NCBI GenBank assembly: GCA_016932015.1
Contig: JAFGDQ010000024.1
Coordinates: forward strand, 1 to 38,920
Length of the DNA stretch: 38,920 bases
Origin: Spirochaetota bacterium
GTDB lineage: Bacteria > Spirochaetota > UBA4802 > JAFGDQ01
Direction of reading: 5' to 3'
The number at the start of each line of letters is the position of its first letter. Within the stretch, counting starts at the first letter, position 1. This document shows positions 15,431 through 25,700 of the stretch, in pieces. The position numbers and the translations under genes were made by a program. The notes under the pieces are model-generated. The model saw only the letters and a program-made list of their open reading frames with translations. It made no database searches and was not told where the DNA came from.

Positions 15431-16870
15431 TTAAAATCTTAAATTGTATGCTGCGTATATGGTTTTTCCTGATTTTGGGTCGTTGTTTATATCGAATGTG
15501 AAATTGTAATTTCCGGTTTTGTTGTGTTTTGTGTTTGATATTGCTGATTTTGGGGTGCTGCTCTTATTGAAATATAATATGTCCAGCCAGTTTAATGCGT
15601 AGGCTGCGATTGTCAGGCCTGCTGTGAACCATACGCTGTAGGTGGCAAACTTGTATGCGTTGTATTTATTATCGAAATCGGATTCTGATGAGCCGTATTC
15701 AAGGCTGTCGTACTGGTTCCAGGTATATCTTTGCAGCTGGATTGATCCTATCAGTAACAAGGCTGAAATTGCAAATCCTCCTCCGTACAGCATGGCGTTT
15801 TCTTTGTCGCCTCTGTAGTACTGCCCCAATCCCGGAACTATCCCTCTCAGGTACAGACCTGTATATGATTTTGTGCCGCTGGTTGAGGAGATATTGCTGA
15901 ACTCACTATAGGTATTGTTCGCAAATGCTCTTACTTTGTATGAAATTTCATTTTTAGAAGTAGTTTCGTAAGATGTTGCTGTTACTGAAATAATCTCGAT
16001 GAATTGGCCGGATTGAGATTCAGAAGCATAGATTATATATTTTTCTGCTCCTTCGATGCTGTTCCATGTTATTGTTATTTTTTCGAACTGACTGCCTGAC
16101 AGTGATATTTGAGGTGTTTTCAGTTTTTTTATGCCTTGTTCTGATGTACTGTAATCACTGTAGCCGATTGTTTCTGTCCATGAAGCTGCTTTGTAATGAT
16201 AAATTTTACCTGGTACTGCTGAATTATCATTAAAGGATAGTTTTTCGGTTTTCCCTATTTCAGTAAACTCCTCAGTCTCTGAATCTGACCTGTAAATATA
16301 ATACAACTGTGCTCCTGGAACCTGCTGCCAGCTAATTTCAACTGTTGCAGTTGATAAGGCAGATACTTTGATTTGAGGTGATAAAAGCTTTAGATATCCT
16401 GTATCAGTATTGCTGAATTCACTGAAGTTTCTTTTTTCAGACCATGCTTTTATTTTGTAATTATAAACCTTTCCGGGTTCGACATTGGTATCAGTAAAAG
16501 AAAAGGACTGTGTTTGAGATAATTCAGTAAAATCTTCTTTATTATTTGTAATGGATTTGTAGATGAAGTATTTATCCGCTTCAGGAATGTTGTTCCATTT
16601 AATTTCTATTCTATCGTTTAATATTCCTTTTGTAGCAATAATTTCCGGCGCACGCAGTGGCTCAATATTTTTTTTAGTCTGAGTTGTTTCGTCTGACTTT
16701 AGCTGTAACTCTGTATTTTGATTCAGATCCTTTTTTTCTGATTCGCTTAATTTGTTTTCAGATTGAATATTTTCATTTGTATCAGATATTTTAGCAAAAA
16801 GTATTGAACGATAATAAGATTCTGTATGCAGGAACAATATTGATATTAATATTATAATTATTTTTTTCAT
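15431..16870 (-). CDS. exported FN3-repeat protein with DUF5683-like C-terminal membrane domain
   Basis: A 479-residue protein with an N-terminal signal (MKKIIIILISILFLHT), a low-complexity polar linker (30-70), three fibronectin type III repeats (about 74-160, 164-248 and 252-330; each with the W...P.A..Y.IY.S and G..Y.YK..A pattern), then a DUF5683-like segment starting at LRGIVPGLGQYYRGD (341-355). That segment has two hydrophobic helices (about 364-380 and 409-425) and a beta-rich tail ending YAAYNLRF. FN3 repeats usually bind partners or act as spacers outside the cytoplasm; DUF5683 function is unknown. SD is weak (AAAG five to six bases before ATG). It reads away from the giant lipoprotein gene. 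Confidence 0.8.
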   Translation of the reverse strand: MKKIIIILISILFLHTESYYRSILFAKISDTNENIQSENKLSESEKKDLNQNTELQLKSDETTQTKKNIEPLRAPEIIATKGILNDRIEIKWNNIPEADKYFIYKSITNNKEDFTELSQTQSFSFTDTNVEPGKVYNYKIKAWSEKRNFSEFSNTDTGYLKLLSPQIKVSALSTATVEISWQQVPGAQLYYIYRSDSETEEFTEIGKTEKLSFNDNSAVPGKIYHYKAASWTETIGYSDYSTSEQGIKKLKTPQISLSGSQFEKITITWNSIEGAEKYIIYASESQSGQFIEIISVTATSYETTSKNEISYKVRAFANNTYSEFSNISSTSGTKSYTGLYLRGIVPGLGQYYRGDKENAMLYGGGFAISALLLIGSIQLQRYTWNQYDSLEYGSSESDFDNKYNAYKFATYSVWFTAGLTIAAYALNWLDILYFNKSSTPKSAISNTKHNKTGNYNFTFDINNDPKSGKTIYAAYNLRF

Positions 16871-16997
16871 ATTCTTTAATATTTAAAAATATATTGTTTT
16901 AGTGCAGAACAATTAAAAATATATATTAAATTTTTCAATAGAAAAATTTAAAAATTAAATTTTTTGTAAGAATTTATAATATTTGAAACTTTTTTTC

Positions 16998-17026
16998 TTG
17001 ACAACAGGTCGGTAAAAAAATTTACT
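16998..17026 (+). promoter_or_regulatory. candidate sigma70 promoter
   Basis: Perfect TTGACA (16998-17003), 17-base spacer, TTTACT (17021-17026; four of six). If used for the lipoprotein gene it would give an unusually long leader of nearly 390 bases that contains the 48-bp palindrome. It could instead start a small RNA. Confidence 0.4.
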
Positions 17027-17189
17027 AAAGATCTGCTGTAAATATATAAATATAAAAAATAACGTTCATATTTACATAAGCTTCATTTTTTCTATATAAA
17101 TGTTTTTTCCCGCATGGGCAAAGTTAAGAAAAGGGGGGGAGCCCTTTCCAACCAAATTTAAATATTGAATCAAAATCAAAAATTAATAA

Positions 17190-17237
17190 GACTTAAGTTA
17201 TAATAATTAACTTAAGTTAATTATTATAACTTAAGTC
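17190..17237. repeat. 48-bp perfect palindrome
   Basis: The two 24-base halves are exact reverse complements with no spacer. The centre is AACTTAAGTT, and CTTAAG occurs three times. It is AT-rich, flanked by unrelated sequence, and lies about 180 bases before the lipoprotein start. Confidence 0.95.
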
Positions 17238-17416
17238 GTTAGCTATCATTTTGCAAATTAACTGATTTTTTTGAAAACTGTAATATATTTACGGGCAATT
17301 GAGGTATGTCTGTGAATCAAAAATATCTAAATATAAATAATTTATTATAAAAAAAGATATATTTTTATTTATTCTGTATGTTTTAATGTTTAAAATCATT
17401 TTAAAGGAGCCCCTTT

Positions 17417-20400
17417 ATGAAACTATGTAGAATTTCAAGCGTAATTATAATGTTGTCATTTGTAGCAAGTATAGCAGTTTTAACAAGCTGTGGCGGCAGT
17501 GCTAGCAGACAGTCAGGAACGCCATTAGCAGTAGAGGAAGTAGATCCGGCAGATATTCCGGGAGGAACAGGAGATGACAGCGGTAGTGGAGATGATGGTC
17601 AGGATTTGCCTGACACTTCGAACGGGGAACTTCATGCGATATTCAGCGGCAAACTTGGAACTAAGATATCGTCCAGCAGCCTTGGTATAATCGACCCTGA
17701 CCCTACAGGTCAGGATGTATGCAGCGACTATGACGGAGACGGACTTCCAAACAATGAAGAGATCACATCTAACCCTTATGTTGCAGACTATCCGCGTATA
17801 GTAACACGCATATCAGCTCCTATAACTATGGAGATTCGCGTAAGCGAAACAATAAGCAGCGAGAATTACAGCGAAACGTTAGAAGAGGAAGACATTACGA
17901 ATACGGTTGAGAAGAGCATGGATGAAAATCATTATACGCAGGCAAATAAAAAAACGACGCCTGTAGTTGTAAAAGAAAGCAGTTCCTCATCCGAGAGCGA
18001 AGCTTCCGAATATTCGCTTGGTTGCATTGTAAAACAAAATAAAAAAAATAAGAAATGGCATCTGGGATATACAGATGAAGAATTCGGTATTGAAATTGGA
18101 GAAGGGACAGAAATTGATATAAGTAGTGCAGCTGCTGAGGAATTCTCTGAGTCATCTTCTTCGGAACGCACCGACTTTCAGAATGTAAATTACATAGATA
18201 ATCTGGACCGCAGCGGTTCGAGCATAAATCAGGATACAGTTCAGAGTATGTCAAAGAATTACAAAACAAGTACTGTTTCAAGCAGTACATTTGAAACAGG
18301 GCCTAATGACGGTGTTGTAAGGGCTTCCCTGTACATAAAGAACGCAACAGTAAATATTCCAGTAAGAGTATCAAACATATACTGTACTCTTACATTTAAA
18401 ACACCTGCAGGTGAATTTCTTCCGGTTAAGACTTTCAAATTGCGCAATGAAGACTGGTCTGAATATGAGCAGGATGTTTACGGAAATGAAGAGTTCGGTC
18501 CTTTTACTATCGAGATAGAGAATCTTAATACAAATGAAGTTAAAACGGCTCTTAAAAACGGCTACATGCCCCAGATACACGTGATAAGCTATGACCTTGA
18601 AAAGGTAGATGATTCCAATTATAATCCGGGTGTTAATAATCTGAAAATCGTTGAGGAAACAGCCAAAGGTCGTACCGCGCTTATTAAAATAACAGGCGAA
18701 GGAATCAGGGAAATGTACAGGGTCCCGGCTTTTAACGTTGAGGAAGCAAGCGACGGTACAGGCAGTATAAGCCCGGGAGTGTCTCTGAAAAAGGCACTTT
18801 TTCAAATATTCAAGGACAGGGTAGGCGATGTAGAGACATGGACTAGCGATGAGGGTAATAAGGAACTCACTGTATATGACGAAAACCTTAAATGGATGCC
18901 CGGTGCACCTGATTCGGATAATCATACATATTCCGACAATACAACCGGTAACTCATGGTCCTATTTTGAAACTTACGTGAAAACATATTTAGATGAATAT
19001 GATGTTGAACATAAAATTGAAACAATAAAGCGCATAGGCGACCTTAGTTCATATAACCCGTTTAGTAAAAAAGATAATACAATGTATGATGCAAATGAGC
19101 TGCTCACAAAAGATGAATTTTTCAAGATGAAATACTGGGTTGTTTATCATAATGGCAGATATTATGACGGGGATATAAACGACCCGATATGGGCAGGGGA
19201 ACGATACGAGATAATATGTATGGATATGGAAGATTTTAATACACATTTTGAAACATTCTCTTATACTCCACTTCAGTCCCAAGAGACAATAGAAGTAACT
19301 ACATTGTGGAATGAAGTTTCAAATGAAGGCCAGTTTGCAAGATCAGTCTATCTTGGGAAGGCAGTACGAGGTGATGCGATTCATCTTGAACTTAATCTTT
19401 CAAATAACCGCATGCTTTTTGATCCTGCTGCTTTTGAAGCAGGATTAGGGTTTGGTGAGGTTTACCAGGAGTTTACTGATTCTGATGAGTATGAGGATCT
19501 GGACAATGGATTTGCATGGTTTAATTTTGACTATACTACTGATGACACCGAAGAAGTCAAAGAAGGCATTCCACTGGATTTTAATCATAGTGCAAACGGC
19601 AGAACAAATTCAATATTAGTGGAAATTGAAGAATCGGAAAACGCTGCTGATTATGACATCAGAATATACTCTCCGGATGGTACAACATATGATAAAACCA
19701 TAAGAAAATCGTATACAGATCTTGAAAAGAACGGCGGTATAATTGCTGTAAACAGGCATACTGTTGATTCTTCCGGTGATCTGGTTGATGCCATACCTGA
19801 AGGTACATATTATGTTGATGTAACTGCAAGAGGCACTGTTTACGGTGTGCCGGTTACAAAACCAAGTTCGAACAATCACGACGGCGATACAACGGTTGAG
19901 GGAGATGATGTCTCTGTTACTGTTAATAATCCAACTGATACAGTTGCCGGAGAATTTACCTATACTGTTTCTTCCAGAACAAATATGCTGACTTTTCAGA
20001 TCAGCGATGCTGATAACGCTGAATATTTTCTTGTAGAATACACAGGTCCGCAGAATTACGGTATTACTTCTGTTACTTCTGAAAAGATTCATGCAGGTTA
20101 TAACGTGATTGAACTTAGTAATCCTTCTGACGATCCTGTAGATCCCGGTGTTTACGAGGTGCACGTTTATTCAATTATAAATGGTGATGAAACATCGGTT
20201 TCGCGTACTGAAGCAGGCAGCGGTCAATTTATACTCGTAAATTACGAACGCTACAGTGATCAGAAAACTGAAATACCGAAATTATCCACAGATTATTTTG
20301 ACCAGCGGGCTCTTGACCTGGAAGTGAACTTCAATGACGGGTCAGGCTGGTACCGGTTGAAGCTTTCGTCAGGAGAAGCAGGAGAGGACGGAAGAACTAT

Positions 20401-22375
20401 TAATTGCCTTTCCACTAACTACATGGTATATAATCAACAGAAATTTCATATATATTTTCAGCCCCCTGAAGGCGATGACTATTGCCCGTACAATGTATTC
20501 AGCGGAGGCCGTGATGAAGTTGATATATATTTACGTACAGTGGCAAAACCGGAATACAGATATACAGTATGGCCGAAGAAAAACAGCAATTCAGCATGTA
20601 ATAGCATTGAAGATGCAGACAGGTATATTTACACAAATGTAGAGTCTCTGGGTTTACTCCCTAATGGCGATGTGGTACAGTACTGGATGGAAAATGAGGA
20701 AACAGATTCTTCCAATTTTGAAGATCTGGTAGAGGATAAACAATATACTTTCAATTATCTTTCTACAGTTTCGGACGGCAATTTCGGCATTGTTCAGAAT
20801 GATAATACTGAATATTTCTTTTCACCGGCTGTATTTAAAAAGTACAGTATAAAGTCTTCCATTGAAGATCAAATGGTTGTTGATCCTTCAACCGGACTTG
20901 CAAAACCGACATTCAATGCAGTGGGAACTGATTCTTCAATAGTTATAAGTGAACTGGATTATCCTCAGGAAGTAAATTTTTTCAGAATCTACTGTATAGA
21001 AGATGATCATGTCGGAGAAAGCTTGGATACATGGGGAGATCCTGTAATTACAACAGAAAATACATGTACTATTAGTGGACTTTCCAGATATAAGTGTTAT
21101 ACACTTTGCGTTATTGCGAATTCAAATGGAACTGCAAGCCAACTCGCTTATAGATTAATCCGTACAGCTACAAATTACATCGGTATTCCTTTAGAAAGTC
21201 CATACAATTATGCTCATGGTGCTGGTTACTTCACTGATTCAGGTTATCTCTCAACATCAGCAGGAATCCCGTTACAGGCAGGTATTGATTATCAATACAA
21301 TATGCCACTTGATGGAGATCAATACGGGATTTATGGAAACGGTGCGGGTATCTGGGATACTGAACCAAGCGGATCTTTTATGAGCGGAAAATATCTGCGG
21401 ATAGTTCATGCGGGATATAATATTACAAGTCCATTAGATATGGGAATAATACCATTGGCAAAAGAATTAGAAGATATAAATGTAACTCCTGCTCCTATTT
21501 GGGATGAAAATGACAATGTATGGAGGCCAACAGCTTATATTGATCCGGAAAGAAGGGCGTTCGTTTTGCCAAGACCCAGTTATATGAGACTTTCCGCTGC
21601 TGATGCAGTAAATCCAATAATTGGAAGTGTTGAGTCATATAGTGGTTCTTGGATAGCTGCTTATACGGGATGGGGACTTTTATTTGAATCTTCATTTTCA
21701 GTACATTCCGATAGTGCAAGTAGTGAGCAGGCAACTATAAATCATAAAAGTTCATGGCCAGATAAGGGTACTATCTCTACTTGGATTTATTCTACTTCAG
21801 CCTTTATTTTGCAAGGAGGCGACTCTCAAAGAGGATATGTATCTATTGGCTCATCGAATGTTATTAGAGTATTAAAAGATTCAGCATTAGCTACTTATTT
21901 TTATTACACCAGAATACAAGTAAGAGTTCTCAATTCAACTGTTTATCTATCATCAGATATTCCTGGAGGTACTAATAATCATGTTTATATAATATGGGAT
22001 AAGGATGGTCAGGATATTGGTGATGGTAAAACCTGGGAAGTATTTATTGACAATAATCCTGTAGCATCTGGTACTAATGATATTTCATCTGTATTATCTG
22101 AAAATAATATAATTGAGAGTATATATGCACTTGGATGTTTCCCTATTAGTCCTCCTTATGGTGAAACGGTAAGTGCTTCACAAGCCTTTAAACTCTGGGA
22201 TTCAGTAGTTTCTCCAACACCAGACTGGATTTTCGATTATGAAAGTAATGGTGGTGATGATTATAGATATGCTCTTCATCCGATATATGGACCGCTATAT
22301 GGATACAAGCCTGCATTGGATTCATCAGCAACTCCTGCCGGCGGTATAGGATGTTTTTACATACCGCAATGGTAA
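17417..22375 (+). CDS. giant multidomain lipoprotein (1652 aa)
   Basis: A 1652-residue predicted outer-surface lipoprotein (lipobox VLTSC, C25). After an acidic low-complexity linker comes a calcium-binding TSP3-like motif DYDGDGLPNNEE (104-115), followed by SNPYVADYPRIVTRISAPI. A Ser/Glu-rich region with alternating polar strands (about 140-310) recalls pore-forming-toxin-like folds, but I cannot assign it. VSLKKALFQIF lies near 455-465. A PPC-like beta domain is near 720-800 and an FN3-like one near 1160-1250. The C-terminus (about 1400-1600) looks LamG/concanavalin-like. It may belong to the leptospiral large-lipoprotein families, which I cannot confirm. SD AAAGGAG is good. Its last 400 codons favour CAA for Gln (7 of 10), against mostly CAG earlier. 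A MITE-borne terminator follows the stop. Confidence 0.85.
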   Translation: MKLCRISSVIIMLSFVASIAVLTSCGGSASRQSGTPLAVEEVDPADIPGGTGDDSGSGDDGQDLPDTSNGELHAIFSGKLGTKISSSSLGIIDPDPTGQDVCSDYDGDGLPNNEEITSNPYVADYPRIVTRISAPITMEIRVSETISSENYSETLEEEDITNTVEKSMDENHYTQANKKTTPVVVKESSSSSESEASEYSLGCIVKQNKKNKKWHLGYTDEEFGIEIGEGTEIDISSAAAEEFSESSSSERTDFQNVNYIDNLDRSGSSINQDTVQSMSKNYKTSTVSSSTFETGPNDGVVRASLYIKNATVNIPVRVSNIYCTLTFKTPAGEFLPVKTFKLRNEDWSEYEQDVYGNEEFGPFTIEIENLNTNEVKTALKNGYMPQIHVISYDLEKVDDSNYNPGVNNLKIVEETAKGRTALIKITGEGIREMYRVPAFNVEEASDGTGSISPGVSLKKALFQIFKDRVGDVETWTSDEGNKELTVYDENLKWMPGAPDSDNHTYSDNTTGNSWSYFETYVKTYLDEYDVEHKIETIKRIGDLSSYNPFSKKDNTMYDANELLTKDEFFKMKYWVVYHNGRYYDGDINDPIWAGERYEIICMDMEDFNTHFETFSYTPLQSQETIEVTTLWNEVSNEGQFARSVYLGKAVRGDAIHLELNLSNNRMLFDPAAFEAGLGFGEVYQEFTDSDEYEDLDNGFAWFNFDYTTDDTEEVKEGIPLDFNHSANGRTNSILVEIEESENAADYDIRIYSPDGTTYDKTIRKSYTDLEKNGGIIAVNRHTVDSSGDLVDAIPEGTYYVDVTARGTVYGVPVTKPSSNNHDGDTTVEGDDVSVTVNNPTDTVAGEFTYTVSSRTNMLTFQISDADNAEYFLVEYTGPQNYGITSVTSEKIHAGYNVIELSNPSDDPVDPGVYEVHVYSIINGDETSVSRTEAGSGQFILVNYERYSDQKTEIPKLSTDYFDQRALDLEVNFNDGSGWYRLKLSSGEAGEDGRTINCLSTNYMVYNQQKFHIYFQPPEGDDYCPYNVFSGGRDEVDIYLRTVAKPEYRYTVWPKKNSNSACNSIEDADRYIYTNVESLGLLPNGDVVQYWMENEETDSSNFEDLVEDKQYTFNYLSTVSDGNFGIVQNDNTEYFFSPAVFKKYSIKSSIEDQMVVDPSTGLAKPTFNAVGTDSSIVISELDYPQEVNFFRIYCIEDDHVGESLDTWGDPVITTENTCTISGLSRYKCYTLCVIANSNGTASQLAYRLIRTATNYIGIPLESPYNYAHGAGYFTDSGYLSTSAGIPLQAGIDYQYNMPLDGDQYGIYGNGAGIWDTEPSGSFMSGKYLRIVHAGYNITSPLDMGIIPLAKELEDINVTPAPIWDENDNVWRPTAYIDPERRAFVLPRPSYMRLSAADAVNPIIGSVESYSGSWIAAYTGWGLLFESSFSVHSDSASSEQATINHKSSWPDKGTISTWIYSTSAFILQGGDSQRGYVSIGSSNVIRVLKDSALATYFYYTRIQVRVLNSTVYLSSDIPGGTNNHVYIIWDKDGQDIGDGKTWEVFIDNNPVASGTNDISSVLSENNIIESIYALGCFPISPPYGETVSASQAFKLWDSVVSPTPDWIFDYESNGGDDYRYALHPIYGPLYGYKPALDSSATPAGGIGCFYIPQW

Positions 22376-22379
22376 AGAC

Positions 22380-22438
22380 GTCTGAACCGCGGATTAAAAA
22401 GATTAAAATGATTAGTATGATTCGCGGTTCGGTTTTTT
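22380..22438 (+). terminator. intrinsic terminator formed by the left end of the MITE
   Basis: GAACCGCG (22384-22391) pairs with CGCGGTTC (22423-22430), extended by a few A-T and G-T pairs, and is followed by GGTTTTTT. It probably ends the 1652-aa lipoprotein transcript; the loop is long (about 20-30 bases). Confidence 0.6.
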
Positions 22439-22616
22439 AAAGGTTTTGCTGATTGGTTTGATTTTATTGCTAACATGCGCTTTTTGAAGGAAGCAACAGT
22501 TTGTACGTTTTTCTTTGGCAATAATGCAATATGCAATCTGATTAGAAAAAGCAGATGTTTGAAAAAAACGTGTAATCAGTGTAATCATTTTAATCTTTTT
22601 AATCCGCGGTTCAGAC
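22380..22616. mobile_element. MITE-like element with 35-bp perfect inverted ends
   Basis: The 35 bases at 22380-22414 are the exact reverse complement of 22582-22616 (ends GTCTGAACCGCGGATTAAAA ... ). The 167-base centre has no supported gene. It lies four bases after the stop of the 1652-aa lipoprotein and 111 bases before the Rhs gene. No target-site duplication is evident at the edges I checked. Confidence 0.75.
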
Positions 22617-22727
22617 AGGAGATGACAGGTTCTAAGACCAGAGGCAGAGGGAATGATTAGAGACGGAAGTAATGAAACAAGATATACGTAGATGTCTGAA
22701 TAATAGAAGGAGATCATAATAAATTCA

Positions 22728-25700
22728 ATGTACCGCAAACTGATATACATATTTCTCGCAGCAGCTATTGCACTATTCCCGTCCTGTAAAGATGGCGGCG
22801 GAAGCAGCGGGAAGAGCGGTGTTTCTCTGGAACAGAATACTGGTTCCCTTGTTGTCAATGTTTCTTCTACAACAAGCCGTCTTATTCTTACTGACGAGGA
22901 TATGATCCCTCATTCCTATGTAATCACAGGCCAGGGTCCAAATAACAGTACGTTTTCACGAACATTGATAGAGGAAGATTCAGCTGAAATACAGGGGCTT
23001 GTATTCGGCGACTGGATAATTTTTGTGGAAGCCCTTAACAGCAATAATGTATCCATCGCAGGCGGGGAGACTTTTGTAACTGTACATACAGGTGAAACAG
23101 CAACATGCGATATACTTGTAGAACCGTTTACAGGACTCGGTACTTTAGACATTGCCATTGAATATCCTGACGATGTTGAAAATCCTTCCTTTGAAATAAC
23201 TCTTGAACGTAAAGGCTATGACCCTGTTGAGCTGGGTTATGAGCTTAATGAAATACTGAACAGGGCTGAAGTATATACTCAGGCAGAAGCAGGATATTAC
23301 ACACTGAGAATTTCCTTGTATGATGAAACGAATTCTGTTGATCCGTATGTTGGAGGAGCTGTTGAAGTAGTAAGAATAGCTCAGGCGCAGATAACAAGTG
23401 AAACAATTGAAATAACATGGGCTGCTTCCGGAACAGATCCGGGTTCTGCAAATCCTGATGATCCTGAATTTCCTTCGCCAGGCGCACCGGAAGGAAGCGA
23501 TGCTATATCAGCTTCCACTAATCACAGCGGCAAGGAGGGACTCACATCTCCTGAACTTAATCCGCTTGCAGGTGCCGCTTATGTAAATTTGCCTCAGATA
23601 GGAAATTACGGATATATGAATCTTAGTTATCCTGTTGAAGTGCCAGCAGGCAGAGCAGGAATGCAGCCAGCGATTGGGCTTTCGTATTCGTCTTCCGGTA
23701 CTGACGGACTTGCCGGAATGGGCTGGAGCATGAGCACAGGATTGGGAGTTATTTCAAGAACATCGCGTTATGGTGAGCTTTACTATGACGAGAGAGATGT
23801 TTTCATGTATAACGGAAAACGGCTCGTAAAAGTTCAGGGTCCTGAAAACAGCGAAACCGGCACTTACAGAATGGAGATAGAGAGCGGCTTCATGCGCTTT
23901 GAACTGACAGGCACAGACGAAGGGGGAGTCTGGCATGTATATAACAAAGCCGGAACAATAACTGTCTTCGGCGAGAATCAATCGGACAGGATTTACAATC
24001 CGGATGATGAAACTAAAACATATATATGGAATTTTTCGAGAAGCTATGACCTGAACGGCAATTATGCGCAGGCAGTTTATGATGAAAGTGATTTTGAACT
24101 TAACAGCTTTAAATATTTAAAAGAGATAAGATACACAGGCAATACAAACACTGCTACACCTGCAAGGCAATGGGTACGCTTTACGTATAAGGACAGAGAA
24201 AAGCCGTATGTTTCAACCTCTTCCGGCTTTATAATGAAGATGACAAGGCTTCTTGATAAAATTAAAGTAGGGTGGGATGACCCTCTGAATTCCGGCACAG
24301 AAACAGTTCTCTGGGATTATAAAATGGTCTATGAAACATCTGAAGACAGCGGAAGGCCTCTTCTTAAAACTGTTGAATCCAGCAGAAATACGACAAAGCC
24401 TGAATTTAAATACCAGGATGCTGAACACAGCCTTGTATGGAATGTTGTAAATAATCCGGATTATAATTCCGGTATTGATCCGTCAAAAATAAAATATTTC
24501 CAGGGAGATTTCAACGGTGACGGTAAGTCGGATATGGTATTTTTTAATCCTGATACAGGATTATGGAAAGCTGCAGAAAGCAGTATAAACGGAGGATATA
24601 ATTTTCCGACATATGGTTCGAGATACAGGGGATATGACAGCGAAAAGAAAATACAATTTTTTCTGGAAAATGCTACAGGCGATTATAACGGGGACGGCAG
24701 GGCTGATATTGCATTCTATCTTCCGGAAACAAGGGATTTCATTGTAGCCGAGCATACAGGTAGAAACTTCAATTTCAGAAATTACGGCAGGCTGAGCGTA
24801 ACAGGGCTTGATATATTTAAATGCGCATGGTTCACAGGTGATTATGACGGAAACGGCCTTTCCGATACTGTTCTTTTTGATGAGGAAACCGGAAACTGGT
24901 GGCTGATGTCAAATAAAGGCGGTTCATTCTCCTTTATTTTATTTTCAAAGCATTTTCAGAATCTTTTCAGGGACGATTATTCTCCGAATTCGAACATGGA
25001 CAGTACATCTACATCGGATAATTCGGATTTCGGCATGGATAGGGATAAAATAAAATTTCTTTCAGGTGATTTTAACGGGGACGGCAGAACAGACATTTCA
25101 ATTTATGATTCCCGCAGCGGCAGGTTCTGGGTAGCTGAAAACTACAGGGATGACCAGATTGGATTCCGTCTTGAATGGAAACTTTATAAGGAATTTACAG
25201 TACCTGAACAGGTATTATTTTCAAATGATAATTTTTGCGGAGACTTTAACGGTGACGGACTGTCAGATCTGCTTCTCTTTGACAGAAGCACAGGTAACTG
25301 GATTCTTGGAGAGACAGGTGAAAGTACCCTTCAGTTAAAGATTTTTTCACAGGCACCGCAGTTCAGGGAAATTACCCGCTGGCTGCAGGGAGATTTTAAC
25401 GGTGACGGGCGGACTGATATAGGTTTTTATTCCATAACTGATAATAATTTCTGGATAGGAGAAGCCGATTATGACGGATTCAGGTACAGAATATACAATA
25501 ATCTGCAATACGGGCCTGATCCGGATGAAGTATTAAAAACTCCTCTTCCAAAGGATGAAGTGAAGATAGAAATCGGATCTGCTGCTGTTGCTGATGCGGA
25601 AGAAACAACAGTAATGCAGTTCAGTTTTGATGCGAATTACAATTTCGGAAACGGAGAACTGCTGTTCCCGGGTATTTATACCGAAGAACCGGGTTTGCTC

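Larger units (their letters stand above)
16871..17416. other. 546-bp AT-rich divergent intergenic region
   Basis: The longest gap in the 5' half. It holds a candidate sigma70 promoter (16998-17026), a G-run/C-run stretch near 17137-17152, a 48-bp perfect palindrome (17190-17237) and the SD of the 1652-aa lipoprotein (AAAGGAG about seven bases before ATG 17417, itself able to form an AAAGG/CCTTT mini-hairpin). No supported gene. A 15-codon frame from ATG at about 17114 (MGKVKKRGGALSNQI) has no SD. Confidence 0.5.

Noticed and set aside
17114..17161. 15-codon frame MGKVKKRGGALSNQI in the long intergenic region
   Set aside because: No SD, and it includes a poly-G run typical of non-coding sequence.
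18371..20164. Long minus-strand frames opposite the 1652-aa lipoprotein and similar frames opposite other large genes
   Set aside because: They are antisense shadows of well-supported genes, rich in Cys/Ile/His in the way reverse translation of these codons predicts.
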